In this document: piece after piece, positions 55,997-64,000 of the stretch
Position numbering within the stretch: the stretch's first letter is position 1
How the letters are laid out: each line of letters begins with the position of its first letter
Origin: Alteromonas sp. V450
Lineage (GTDB): Bacteria; Pseudomonadota; Gammaproteobacteria; Enterobacterales; Alteromonadaceae
Length of the DNA stretch: 64,000 nucleotides
Assembly: GCF_001885075.1 (NCBI RefSeq)
Contig: NZ_MODU01000004.1
Coordinates: 1,736,001-1,800,000 of the forward strand
Direction: 5' to 3'
Program-made: the position numbers and the translations under genes
The notes under the pieces: model-generated
The model's input: only the letters and a program-made list of their open reading frames with translations
Told to the model about the DNA's origin: nothing
Database searches by the model: none

Positions 55997-58900
55997 TTGT
56001 CTCTTTCAGTTTCTGAACGCCAGCTGCCTCGCTGAACCCTTTCGTACTGCCCAAAGATATTTTCGGACAAGCATCCAAATGCGGATGTACAGGCCTCAAC
56101 ATTACCGTCTTCGTCTTCCGTAATAACCGCAGAGCCACATTCAGTTCCTATACAAACGATAGGGTCATCCTGAATAATAATCCCTGGGTCTGGCGCTATC
56201 CCTGGTTGCTTCAACTCGACAGAGCGGTCGTTTTCGTCAACTTCACCATCATTATTAACGTCGGTTACCGCATTTGCATTAAACAAATTCACCAGATAGG
56301 CCCGGCTATTACCCTCTGGCGGAGCACAAACACTCTCGTTATTTACTGCCGGTACATAAGTAGTAAACAGCACTTTGTAATCAACAATCAACGGGGAAGC
56401 CAATACTTTTTCCCCGCTGCCCGCTAAATCTAAAAACCACCCTTTTTTGTTAGCAAACTCTGACGTAGCGAGATTTCGATCTGCTTCAACATCACTGGTT
56501 AACACGTGGCTTGTAGCATCGAACAAATCACTTTCCGTGATTTTATTTTCAAAGAAAGTATATTCGCCATCTTCGTCAATAGAAAAGACACCGTTATCCT
56601 TAAACATATAAAATTTGTCTTCAACCGCAGTGTCTAAAGGAGATGCTCTCCATCCGCTTCCAATTGCGACACCATAGTAAAGCTCACCGGCCAGTGCAAT
56701 TTCAGTCACGTCTGGCGCGTAATAAAAGCGGCGATTAGCGTCGGCTGTGGTACCACCGAAGTCAGCTAATAGTTTCCCTTTCACAAGGTTCGCTTTGTCT
56801 TTCCCGTTGTATATATCGAAGCGGAAAACCTGTCCACCCATATCGGCAGCATACATGTGGTCGGCAAAACCATCGTTATCTCTATCTATCACTGAAATAC
56901 CAGCCGGAATACTGTACTTCATATCGGTAAGCTCTAGATCTGCCGCGTCAGTAGCGCCCGCACTCCACAATAGGCTGCCGCTATCCGCATCGACAATAAA
57001 TAATGCGTTTCCAATACTATCGGCACTCCTGATAACACGGTCGTCGTTTCCTTCACTGTAACCACCACCGAAAATCATAACGTCTTTAACGCTTCCCCCT
57101 ATCTTAATTTTAGTTATCACCGGGCGTGACCACGTTTGCCCAAGTTTGGCAAAGTCGCCTGAACCGCCTTTGATAATAAATTTAAGGGTAGGTGTCGATT
57201 TGTTGGTAATATCAAATGCGTAGTAGTTGGTCCCGCCCCTGCGCATACCGACATACAAATACTTTTTCGTGCCCGTATCTCGCAATACCAAATCGCCATC
57301 CACGCCATAGACATGATTTAGTGTCGCATTATCGTTATAAAACTGTTCGACATTTGAAAGTAATGACTTAGGCATTATTGCGAAATTTTCAGTGCCGTCA
57401 GACGTATTAATAGAGTGGATCATACCTTGATTTGTGGCCACAAAAATCACAGAACTGCTGCTTGTTTCAGTGACATAATCCACCACGATAGGCTGTGAAT
57501 GAATGGGGTCGCCCATCTGAGGCCTGTAGTCAGAAGTACTGTTATCCTTATCTATATCTTTAACGTCAACGCCCCTTAACCATTTTAGATAAGCGGCTCT
57601 AGTGTTACTTTCGCTATCTCCGCTAGGGATGCCAAGATCGTTATTAGTAATATTAGCATTATCTTCATGAATTTTATTTGCTTCAGTAAAGATAGACGCC
57701 GAAACAGACTCTGTCGTATCGTCAATAAAATACAGTTTACGCCCACTTCCTAGTTTGCTGGCGGCACCGCCTAACGTGACGTCATCACCATCTTTTGCAG
57801 CAGACCAGTAGCTTTTCGCATCTTTATCGAAGAAACCGTTTGAGATAGCGTTTTTGTCAGCTACATCGACAACCTTTTGCCCCGACAAACGGTAACGCTT
57901 AAGGTTTCCGGGCCAGTATGCACTATCCGTGGGCTTAAACAGCGCATAATAAAGCTCATCTCTGTGGGTAAGCCTGTTTAGCTGATTCACTGCTACTCCG
58001 GGGGTAACAAACGTCGTATTAACCTCTTTAGCTACAGAAAAAATAGTGTCAAACGCTTTCAACAAATCGTCACTACTTGATGCGGAAAAATACCCTCCAC
58101 CGCCGTTTGTTGCTAATGCTCTAAGAAACTTCGTTGCATCATCGTTAGTTTCTAGGCCAATCGTATGCGTCGTGACTTTTGCACCTATAGCAGAATTATC
58201 GGTATCGTTAAGGTTGGCAACTAAATCGACGCCGCATAATTCTCCCGCCGCATATGAGCCACCTTCCGCATAATTTGCTGCGCAGTCTTCATCAATTAGC
58301 GTTTGTATTTTAGCCACACTATCATTTAGGTTTGCTTCACCATCTGATAGCAACACTATGTGATTGTTTACCTGACACTGCAAATCACTGACTGGAGAAA
58401 TATACGTAGCCCCAGCAGGAATGTACTCTTCTTCGCAGTTTTCAGAGGACAAATTGTCCACTGAACACCCCGACGGCAGCACGGAATCCTCACCAACGTA
58501 GGAACTTCTGTGGCTTACCCGGTGATGTTTTCTGTCATTTTGGAAGCCATTGTTTATAATTTCGCCTCTAATGAGGCCATAGTCAACGGCGCGCCCACCG
58601 TAATAGTTGGTTGCTTCAAGTAAGGTAGCAACAATGGGCGTACCACCCACAACATGGAATTCATCCACCTTATTTTTCAACAGCTCCCTAACCGTCATTG
58701 ACTCGCCGGGTATGGCATTTCCACCATATTTAACAACCAGCCTTGCCGCTTTAGACTGAGAGCCTCGACGCGTGTAAGCGAAGCGTTGGCCTTCAAAATC
58801 GTCCATAACAAAGCCCATTTTATTTCCTGGACTCCAGCCGCTTCTGTTTACGATCGCAGAGACAATAGAAGAAATATCAGGGCTGCGATATACCCCTTCG

Positions 58901-60117
58901 GCATAAAAGGCAGGCATATTCCACGTTACGCTTGCCGAGGTTTTAGGCGTATCTCTTATTGTGTGCCTGCTTGCTGAATTCCCCCAGTTCGTTGTTGCAT
59001 CATTTCTATTAATTCCCCTAATGCGCATACTAGCTGAATACGTTCTGCTAAAAGATGCGGTAAATTCTAGATACGCCTCTTCAATCTGGGCACCTTGAGG
59101 AATGTTTACATCATCAAAACGAACTGCAGTATAGTTGTTTGCATTGCTTGTGAAACTGAGGTGGTCACCAATATCCCTGTAGCCAGACGTATTTTCTTCA
59201 TAGTTATCACTCTGGCGCTCTACCTGATAGACATCTCGGCTACCTATGCACCCCGTCGCGTCACTATCATCATATGTAATAGAGAGTTGTGGTGCATTTG
59301 CGCTCGCCTCAAACGACTTGACCTCCCTGTTGCTCAAGCCATTAGAACTGCTGCCTTGAACAATAATATTGATATCGTTCCCACCACACCAGTCAGACCT
59401 GTCGACAACGTCTTGGATGACTGCACTCAAATCAGGTGTTGAAACAAGCTGGTCTTCCGCAGGAAAAGCATTGTCTACCGACCAGTTAACAACGCTAGAT
59501 GTTCTTGGGCGCGCGCTGATATTTTCGGAATCTGTACTAAAAGATGTGGCATCACCGCTCGCTTCAGCTGATATTATTAACGAGGTTGCGATTGCATCGG
59601 CACCGTTAGATGTTAAACGAAGCGTGGCGCTGGTTACAGTAGCGCCTCTCGGAACGCGAATATTGGTAAAGTGAAAACCAGTAACAACATCATTTGTTCC
59701 GTCACTCAGTGTAAGCACGCTGCTAGTTAAATTGACGTTTTCATTTATTTCAACGCCGTCATCGGCACCGCTCCCAGTTGTCGCTAATATTTCTGGGTTT
59801 ACTGGTAAGTCCAAATCTTTTACAGGATAGATAACCGGCCCACCGCCGTTTGAAAAGCGCATTAACCCCGCATTAATATTAGTCGCTTTAGTTAACGACT
59901 CTTTAAGCGCTGTTCGTACTCGAGATATTCTAGTAGTGTCAGTATCATCGGTATAAGCCATACTGCCCGATGAGTCGATGATAAAGAGTACGTTTGGCTT
60001 AAACGTTTGGGAGTTGCTCACGCTGCCTAGATAAATATCTAAATCATCGCCAAACGCAGAAAAGCCAATACAACTAAAAAGGGTAACTGATGAGAGTAGA
60101 CTTGTAATTTTTTTCAT
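55993..60117 (-). CDS. pilY1: Type IV pilus tip adhesin PilY1 with two inserted beta-sandwich-like modules
   Basis: PilY1 sits at the pilus tip and controls retraction and adhesion. The 1374 residues start with a signal peptide (about 1-22). A von Willebrand A domain follows, with MIDAS residues DSSGS (48-52), Thr493 (GGTP) and Asp592 (LLSDGE). Two tandem related modules (about 115-283 and 310-466) are inserted between the first MIDAS loop and the rest of the domain. The C-terminal half is the PilY1 beta-propeller, with a Ca-binding loop DRDNDGFAD (1078-1086), like the site known in Pseudomonas PilY1. A second Asp-rich DVNNDGEVDENDRS is near the C-terminus. It lies between pilX and pilE. Confidence 0.93.
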   Translation of the reverse strand: MKKITSLLSSVTLFSCIGFSAFGDDLDIYLGSVSNSQTFKPNVLFIIDSSGSMAYTDDTDTTRISRVRTALKESLTKATNINAGLMRFSNGGGPVIYPVKDLDLPVNPEILATTGSGADDGVEINENVNLTSSVLTLSDGTNDVVTGFHFTNIRVPRGATVTSATLRLTSNGADAIATSLIISAEASGDATSFSTDSENISARPRTSSVVNWSVDNAFPAEDQLVSTPDLSAVIQDVVDRSDWCGGNDINIIVQGSSSNGLSNREVKSFEASANAPQLSITYDDSDATGCIGSRDVYQVERQSDNYEENTSGYRDIGDHLSFTSNANNYTAVRFDDVNIPQGAQIEEAYLEFTASFSRTYSASMRIRGINRNDATTNWGNSASRHTIRDTPKTSASVTWNMPAFYAEGVYRSPDISSIVSAIVNRSGWSPGNKMGFVMDDFEGQRFAYTRRGSQSKAARLVVKYGGNAIPGESMTVRELLKNKVDEFHVVGGTPIVATLLEATNYYGGRAVDYGLIRGEIINNGFQNDRKHHRVSHRSSYVGEDSVLPSGCSVDNLSSENCEEEYIPAGATYISPVSDLQCQVNNHIVLLSDGEANLNDSVAKIQTLIDEDCAANYAEGGSYAAGELCGVDLVANLNDTDNSAIGAKVTTHTIGLETNDDATKFLRALATNGGGGYFSASSSDDLLKAFDTIFSVAKEVNTTFVTPGVAVNQLNRLTHRDELYYALFKPTDSAYWPGNLKRYRLSGQKVVDVADKNAISNGFFDKDAKSYWSAAKDGDDVTLGGAASKLGSGRKLYFIDDTTESVSASIFTEANKIHEDNANITNNDLGIPSGDSESNTRAAYLKWLRGVDVKDIDKDNSTSDYRPQMGDPIHSQPIVVDYVTETSSSSVIFVATNQGMIHSINTSDGTENFAIMPKSLLSNVEQFYNDNATLNHVYGVDGDLVLRDTGTKKYLYVGMRRGGTNYYAFDITNKSTPTLKFIIKGGSGDFAKLGQTWSRPVITKIKIGGSVKDVMIFGGGYSEGNDDRVIRSADSIGNALFIVDADSGSLLWSAGATDAADLELTDMKYSIPAGISVIDRDNDGFADHMYAADMGGQVFRFDIYNGKDKANLVKGKLLADFGGTTADANRRFYYAPDVTEIALAGELYYGVAIGSGWRASPLDTAVEDKFYMFKDNGVFSIDEDGEYTFFENKITESDLFDATSHVLTSDVEADRNLATSEFANKKGWFLDLAGSGEKVLASPLIVDYKVLFTTYVPAVNNESVCAPPEGNSRAYLVNLFNANAVTDVNNDGEVDENDRSVELKQPGIAPDPGIIIQDDPIVCIGTECGSAVITEDEDGNVEACTSAFGCLSENIFGQYERVQRGSWRSETERDN

Positions 60118-60126
60118 TGTAACGAC

Positions 60127-60690
60127 CTATTGAGACGCAGGACCATAAACTGAGGCAGATAAAGTGTTCGCTACTACATTTGGCTTATTTTGAACCTGAC
60201 CACACCCTCTAATTACAAAAACATGACAGCTTATACTGCTGCCTCCTATAACGTTGCTTGAACCACGGCACGCCTGCTCTCTGATAAACGCGGTTTTAGA
60301 CCAACTTTTCGAACCAATTGCTGCTTGGTAAGTGTTATCAACGGTGTGAAGTTCACCTTTTGTAAGGCCCGCGGAGGTAACATATCTATCTGTCCATTCA
60401 TTCTCGTCAAAACAGCTCATTGCTTCAACGGTAGGATCCAGTACCTTCCCTTGGCGCGCGGCGGTAAGTGCATCATTTTTTGTATTATCAGTAAGTACAT
60501 CACTGTCTACTGACTCAAAGAAAACGCCTGCAATTGCCGTCTCAGCTGCATCGAAAGCCAGTCCTGACTGCTGCATTGAGACCGCCATTTTCGACTGCGA
60601 TAGGCTGCTAGAAACGGCACCTACCCCTAATATTGTTATCGATAAAAGTACAAGCAGTGCAAATACCATTACCAGACCATGTTGCTTCAT
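60127..60690 (-). CDS. pilX: Type IV pilus minor pilin PilX
   Basis: The 187 residues open with the short leader MKQHG and a hydrophobic helix LVMVFALLVLLSITILGVGAV without the +5 Glu, as in PilX/GspK. The following SQSKMAVSMQQSGLAFDAAETAI is the conserved PilX N-terminal stretch. It overlaps pilW by 4 bases and lies 9 bases before pilY1. Confidence 0.92.
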   Translation of the reverse strand: MKQHGLVMVFALLVLLSITILGVGAVSSSLSQSKMAVSMQQSGLAFDAAETAIAGVFFESVDSDVLTDNTKNDALTAARQGKVLDPTVEAMSCFDENEWTDRYVTSAGLTKGELHTVDNTYQAAIGSKSWSKTAFIREQACRGSSNVIGGSSISCHVFVIRGCGQVQNKPNVVANTLSASVYGPASQ

Positions 60691-61550
60691 CTCGATGTCC
60701 TTACAAAATTCTTCATATTTCTGAGTGCAAGTGTTTTTGAAAACACTTGGTAATAATGAGAAGTATCCTTTGTTTTTGCGCTTTCATTGAGCAAGGCAAA
60801 CGTTTGAGCGTTTGTTTGCTTTACTTCGTTTTGGTAACTTTTCAGAAGCAGTGCCCACCTTAATGAAACAACGTGTTCGTTGAGCGCACGATGGTCATCA
60901 ACCTTATCAGCAGTAACGTAGATCACTGCCTGACCGTTTGACGTATCGACAGGTTCAGCTACACCAAACTGAACTTGGAAATCTTCAACATTATCAAGCA
61001 ACACTACTGTTCTAGGCGCAACGGCTTGTACTTTTAACCCACGTAATACTCTGCCATCGTACCCCGCGCATTTAAGCGTATTATTTTGCACAAAATAATG
61101 GTTGACCACGTGAAACTCATCGCCCACATAATTATGATCATTTCCCGTGCAATCTTGTGTGCTTAACATAGCAACCACTAAATCATCGGAGGCACCGTCA
61201 GCACCATTTTTGCTTCCTAGGCCAGCGTTGGTAGCAAAATCACCGACCACTGCTACTGGGTGAGTTTCTACATAGGCCGATTCGGCTAGAATGTCGACCG
61301 AGTCATCGATATTTGCACTGAGTGTATCGTAACGCCCTACTTCATAGAGTTCCATTGTGAGGCGGCGTGATATAAAACGTCCTGATTCCTGTACCTGGGC
61401 AACAGCTTGATTGAGTTTATTTGTCACACTACTGCTTACTAAAACTTGTATGATTGCACCAGATATAACCAAGCCGAGGACCAATGAAATCATCAGTTCT
61501 AAGAGCGAGAAACCATCGACTTTTCGTTGTAATAGGCCTTGGTTGATCAT
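60687..61550 (-). CDS. pilW: Type IV pilus minor pilin PilW
   Basis: The 287-residue protein has the prepilin site DG/FSLLELMISLVLGLVISGAIIQVL with Glu+5, the VQESGRFISRRLTMELYEVGR segment and a long PilW-type globular head with a Cys pair (DCTGNDHNY and LKCAGYDGR). It overlaps pilV and pilX by 4 bases each. Confidence 0.93.
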   Translation of the reverse strand: MINQGLLQRKVDGFSLLELMISLVLGLVISGAIIQVLVSSSVTNKLNQAVAQVQESGRFISRRLTMELYEVGRYDTLSANIDDSVDILAESAYVETHPVAVVGDFATNAGLGSKNGADGASDDLVVAMLSTQDCTGNDHNYVGDEFHVVNHYFVQNNTLKCAGYDGRVLRGLKVQAVAPRTVVLLDNVEDFQVQFGVAEPVDTSNGQAVIYVTADKVDDHRALNEHVVSLRWALLLKSYQNEVKQTNAQTFALLNESAKTKDTSHYYQVFSKTLALRNMKNFVRTSR

Positions 61551-62173
61551 AATGTTATGTCCTTAAAAACACAGGCATTCACATCATCGTCTTCTTCATT
61601 ACATCGTGCATTAAGTGTATATTTAAGATTGCCAGAGGAGCTTACTGGCCAAGTTAGCAGTACTTCAATTGCCGAACCTGGACTGCACGTGTAAGTGTCG
61701 GTCACATCTTTATCAACGCAGCTCACATTGATGGCAGTATTGGGGTTTGTTTGTACCGCAGCACACGCTAAAGCCCATCCGTCGTAGGTTGACATTTGGC
61801 TTTCAGTGCAGGCGTTTCCTTCACAGTTTGGTATAGATTCTGGGCGTGTTAGACAATAGCACTGATAAGGATTTGATCCATCGCATGACAGTCCGCTAAA
61901 GTTATAGATATTGGGATTGAAGTAATTGTTATTCACTACCATACCATCACCGACGGTAGCCATCCTTGCAGCAGAACGCAACCGTTCAACAACCTGCGCC
62001 GCTACCATTTCAGCTTGCGTGCGACTTATCGCGTCTTTATTGGCAAAAGACCCTGTAAATTGAAGCGCAGCGACACCGAGTAAACCTACCGCAAGAATAA
62101 AAAGCGTGATAAGCACTTCAATCAGTCCCACGCCATGCTGCTTTGATAAGCAGTTTTCCTTAACTCGCCTCAT
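61547..62173 (-). CDS. pilV: Type IV pilus minor pilin PilV
   Basis: From the ATG at 62173 (MRRVKENCLSKQHG) the protein has about 208 residues, with the prepilin site HG/VGLIEVLITLFILAVGLLGVAALQF, Glu+5 and a Cys-rich head (SCDGSNPYQCYCL, CVDKDVTDTYTC). An outer frame begins with GTG at 62212, but the ATG fits the leader length better. It leads the pilV-pilW-pilX-pilY1-pilE operon. No fimT or fimU gene precedes it, unlike many such clusters. Confidence 0.92.
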   Translation of the reverse strand: MRRVKENCLSKQHGVGLIEVLITLFILAVGLLGVAALQFTGSFANKDAISRTQAEMVAAQVVERLRSAARMATVGDGMVVNNNYFNPNIYNFSGLSCDGSNPYQCYCLTRPESIPNCEGNACTESQMSTYDGWALACAAVQTNPNTAINVSCVDKDVTDTYTCSPGSAIEVLLTWPVSSSGNLKYTLNARCNEEDDDVNACVFKDITL

Positions 62174-62517
62174 CTTAAATTTCTCTGCCTTTTTACTTTT
62201 TGTAAATAACACGTGCTTTTACCGAGCTTCGCAACAACGCTTTAGAGTCCATCCTTTATATTAAAATATTCGCGGAGAATGGAGGGTATTCATTGTTATA
62301 AAAACGTATAATTTTAAAAGGGTGTATAATTAGACAGTGTAGCGGCAGGGTGCGCACCTACGTTCCTTGCATGCGCCACAAAGTAAAGTTCAACACAACT
62401 TCCTTTTATACGTATTATTATGTATCCGTAAGCCTTTGAATTTAAGTAGACAAAAGCATAAAAAAACACCGCATTATTATGCGGTGTCTTTAACATATCA
62501 GCAAACTATTTTTAAAG
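62174..62517. other. Intergenic region between ispH and pilV
   Basis: The 344 bases hold the ispH terminator (62460-62487) and AT-rich sequence that should carry the pilus operon promoter. No gene or clear -35/-10 pair was identified. Confidence 0.5.
62460..62487 (-). terminator. Rho-independent terminator of ispH
   Basis: A 9-bp perfect stem (ACACCGCAT / ATGCGGTGT) with a 4-base loop is followed on the minus strand by a run of six to seven T, about 30 bases after the ispH stop. Confidence 0.88.
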
Positions 62518-63462
62518 CTAGACCACTTGCTTAACTCTTAATTCTTTGGGTACAGCAAACTCCACATTCTCTTCGCGTCCAGCACGCTCAGAAGCTGAAA
62601 CCGCGCCCCATGCTTTGAGCTTGTTTACCACACCTTGCACTAACACTTCCGGAGCAGATGCGCCTGCAGTAACGCCAATATGCTCTATACCTTCTAGCCA
62701 TTCCTTTTGAATGCAATTAGCATCAGCTATCAAATACGCTTTTGCGCCAATTTTTTCAGCCAATTCGCGAAGACGATTCGAGTTTGAGCTATTCTGTGCA
62801 CCAACAACCAGTAATACCTGACAATCTTGGGCTAGGTCGCGCACCGCGTCTTGACGGTTCTGCGTGGCATAGCAGATGTCGTCTTTTCTAGGCCCATTGA
62901 TTTTGGGGAACTTAGCGCGAAGTGCATCAATGACATCGGCGGTATCATCAACAGACAGCGTAGTTTGGCTACAGTAATACAGGTTGGTCGGATCTTTAAC
63001 TTCAAGCGTTGCCACATCAGCTTCAGATTCAACTAAATAAATACCGCCATCTTCATTGCTGTACTGACCCATGGTGCCCTCTACTTCAGGGTGACCAGCA
63101 TGACCAATCAAGATACATTCAGTGCCCGTTTTACTAGCGCGGGTCACTTCCATATGCACTTTAGTGACTAAGGGGCACGTAGCGTCAAACACCTTAAGAC
63201 CACGACTTTCTGCTTCTTTTCTTACCGCTTGCGATACGCCATGGGCAGAAAAAATAACAATGCTGTCGTCTGGCACTTCGTGAAGTTCGTCGACAAACAA
63301 CGCACCACGTTCACGTAGCCCATCTACCACAAATTTATTGTGTACCACTTCGTGGCGTACATAAATGGGCGGCTCGAACATTTCAAGCGCGCGTTCAACG
63401 ATGGTGATAGCTCTATCAACGCCCGCACAGAAGCCACGAGGGTTAGCTAAATGAATTTGCAT
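62518..63462 (-). CDS. ispH: 4-hydroxy-3-methylbut-2-enyl diphosphate reductase
   Basis: IspH is the iron-sulphur enzyme of the last MEP step, giving IPP and DMAPP. The 314 residues keep the three cluster Cys in context: [13 protein letters not shown] (Cys near 12), [14 protein letters not shown] and [11 protein letters not shown], plus the substrate motifs [10 protein letters not shown] and [12 protein letters not shown]. It shares a pathway with dxs and ispA in this window. It begins 2 bases after fkpB. Confidence 0.98.
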   Translation of the reverse strand: MQIHLANPRGFCAGVDRAITIVERALEMFEPPIYVRHEVVHNKFVVDGLRERGALFVDELHEVPDDSIVIFSAHGVSQAVRKEAESRGLKVFDATCPLVTKVHMEVTRASKTGTECILIGHAGHPEVEGTMGQYSNEDGGIYLVESEADVATLEVKDPTNLYYCSQTTLSVDDTADVIDALRAKFPKINGPRKDDICYATQNRQDAVRDLAQDCQVLLVVGAQNSSNSNRLRELAEKIGAKAYLIADANCIQKEWLEGIEHIGVTAGASAPEVLVQGVVNKLKAWGAVSASERAGREENVEFAVPKELRVKQVV

Positions 63463-63464
63463 AA

Positions 63465-63932
63465 CTAGTTTCCACCTTGTGCTGACACGCTAGGTTTGAC
63501 ATCAATAATTTCAACGTCAAAGATAACCGTTTGTCCTGCTAGCGGGTGATTGAAGTCTACCGTAACAGAGTCTCCAGCAGCACTTCGAATAATCCCCGGA
63601 ATCTCTGAACCGTCAGGCTGAGCAAACGCTAAAATCATGCCTTCCTCAACTTGCAAGTCTGCACCAAAGCGGCTTCTATCCATATAGTGAATATTATTCG
63701 GATCAGACTGACCGAATGCATCTTCAGGACCTAGTTTAAATGACTTTTTGTCACCTTTTTTAAGCCCAAGCAGACACGCTTCAAAGTTCGGCGTAAGGCT
63801 ACCATCACCCATCACCATTTTGGCAGGTTTGTTGTTTACACGAGTACTGTCAGCGGCAGAGCCATCTTCTAGCTTTAAATCAAAGTGAAGAATAACTTCG
63901 TTGTCAGCACCAATTATCAATGAGTCTGTCAT
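63465..63932 (-). CDS. fkpB: FKBP-type peptidyl-prolyl isomerase FkpB (SlpA)
   Basis: FkpB is a SlyD-like isomerase without the metal-binding tail. The 155 residues show [44 protein letters not shown], an IF domain and [19 protein letters not shown]. The order lspA-fkpB-ispH is conserved in gammaproteobacteria. Confidence 0.95.
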   Translation of the reverse strand: MTDSLIIGADNEVILHFDLKLEDGSAADSTRVNNKPAKMVMGDGSLTPNFEACLLGLKKGDKKSFKLGPEDAFGQSDPNNIHYMDRSRFGADLQVEEGMILAFAQPDGSEIPGIIRSAAGDSVTVDFNHPLAGQTVIFDVEIIDVKPSVSAQGGN

Positions 63933-63946
63933 AACCTTTCCGAATA

Positions 63947-64000
63947 CTACTTAATGGTTTCGCTACTGTCTGCGGCGCTTGTTTGCGCGTCTGCACCGTT
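63947..64000 (-). CDS. C-terminal end of a gene, probably lspA (signal peptidase II)
   Basis: Only 17 codons and a TAG stop are in the window, reading NGADAQTSAADSSETIK. Such a short hydrophilic tail has no diagnostic motif. The call rests on synteny, since lspA normally lies directly upstream of fkpB-ispH. Confidence 0.5.
   Translation of the reverse strand, partial: NGADAQTSAADSSETIK

Overview
The window looks like a chromosomal segment of a marine gammaproteobacterium of the Alteromonadaceae, most likely Alteromonas. This rests on protein similarity recalled from memory (NadB, RluD, LepA, Dxs and GlyA are close to enterobacterial and Alteromonadales forms), on conserved gene orders (rpoE-rseABC-lepA-lepB-rnc-era, nrdR-ribD-ribE-ribBX-ribH-nusB-thiL-pgpA, xseB-ispA-dxs, sdhE-ygfX, lspA-fkpB-ispH) and on Na+-type PomAB stator genes. 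No rRNA, tRNA, IS element, prophage or CRISPR array was seen. Most of the window is core genome.

Layout. 1-6.8 kb: a clipped D-lactate dehydrogenase gene (dld), clpB behind a clear heat-shock-type promoter, pgeF and rluD, and divergent bamD. 6.8-13.6 kb: a stress module made of an ECF sigma factor, its ChrR-type zinc anti-sigma factor, a LON-domain protein and a five-gene lipid-modification operon (NTF2-like, SDR, FAD oxidase, DUF1365, cyclopropane-synthase-like). Two back-to-back promoter candidates with the same -35/-10 geometry lie between the LON gene and the operon. 13.6-31.5 kb: pomAB, xseB-ispA-dxs, the riboflavin/nusB/thiL/pgpA operon, glyA, an lpxD copy, ettA, a PilZ protein and radA. 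31.7-48.7 kb: a large two-PilZ protein, serB, an AhpA-like protein, yjjV and pdxH, then the era-rnc-lepB-lepA-rseC-rseB-rseA-rpoE block read on the minus strand from a sigma-E promoter, divergent nadB, a MaoC-like protein, ygfX and sdhE. 48.9-51.8 kb: ygfZ, a SlyD-like isomerase, and nadE-glnB.

52-62.2 kb is the most unusual part: two convergent type IV pilus minor-pilin gene sets. The minus-strand set (pilV-pilW-pilX-pilY1-pilE) is canonical, but its PilY1 carries two tandem beta-sandwich-like modules inserted inside the von Willebrand A domain. The plus-strand set (two GspH/FimT proteins, a PilW-like, a PilX/GspK-like and a very short PilV-like protein) is divergent. It has a divergent PilE-like gene on the opposite strand between its first two members. 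62.5-64 kb: ispH, fkpB and the last codons of a gene that synteny suggests is lspA.

Functional threads: envelope stress (RpoE/RseABC, BamD, LepB), oxidative or lipid stress (ECF/ChrR regulon), surface motility and adhesion (PomAB, PilZ proteins, type IV pili), and cofactor supply (riboflavin, NAD, PLP, thiamine, isoprenoids). All family names come from reading the translated sequence and from remembered homologues; no database search was run.
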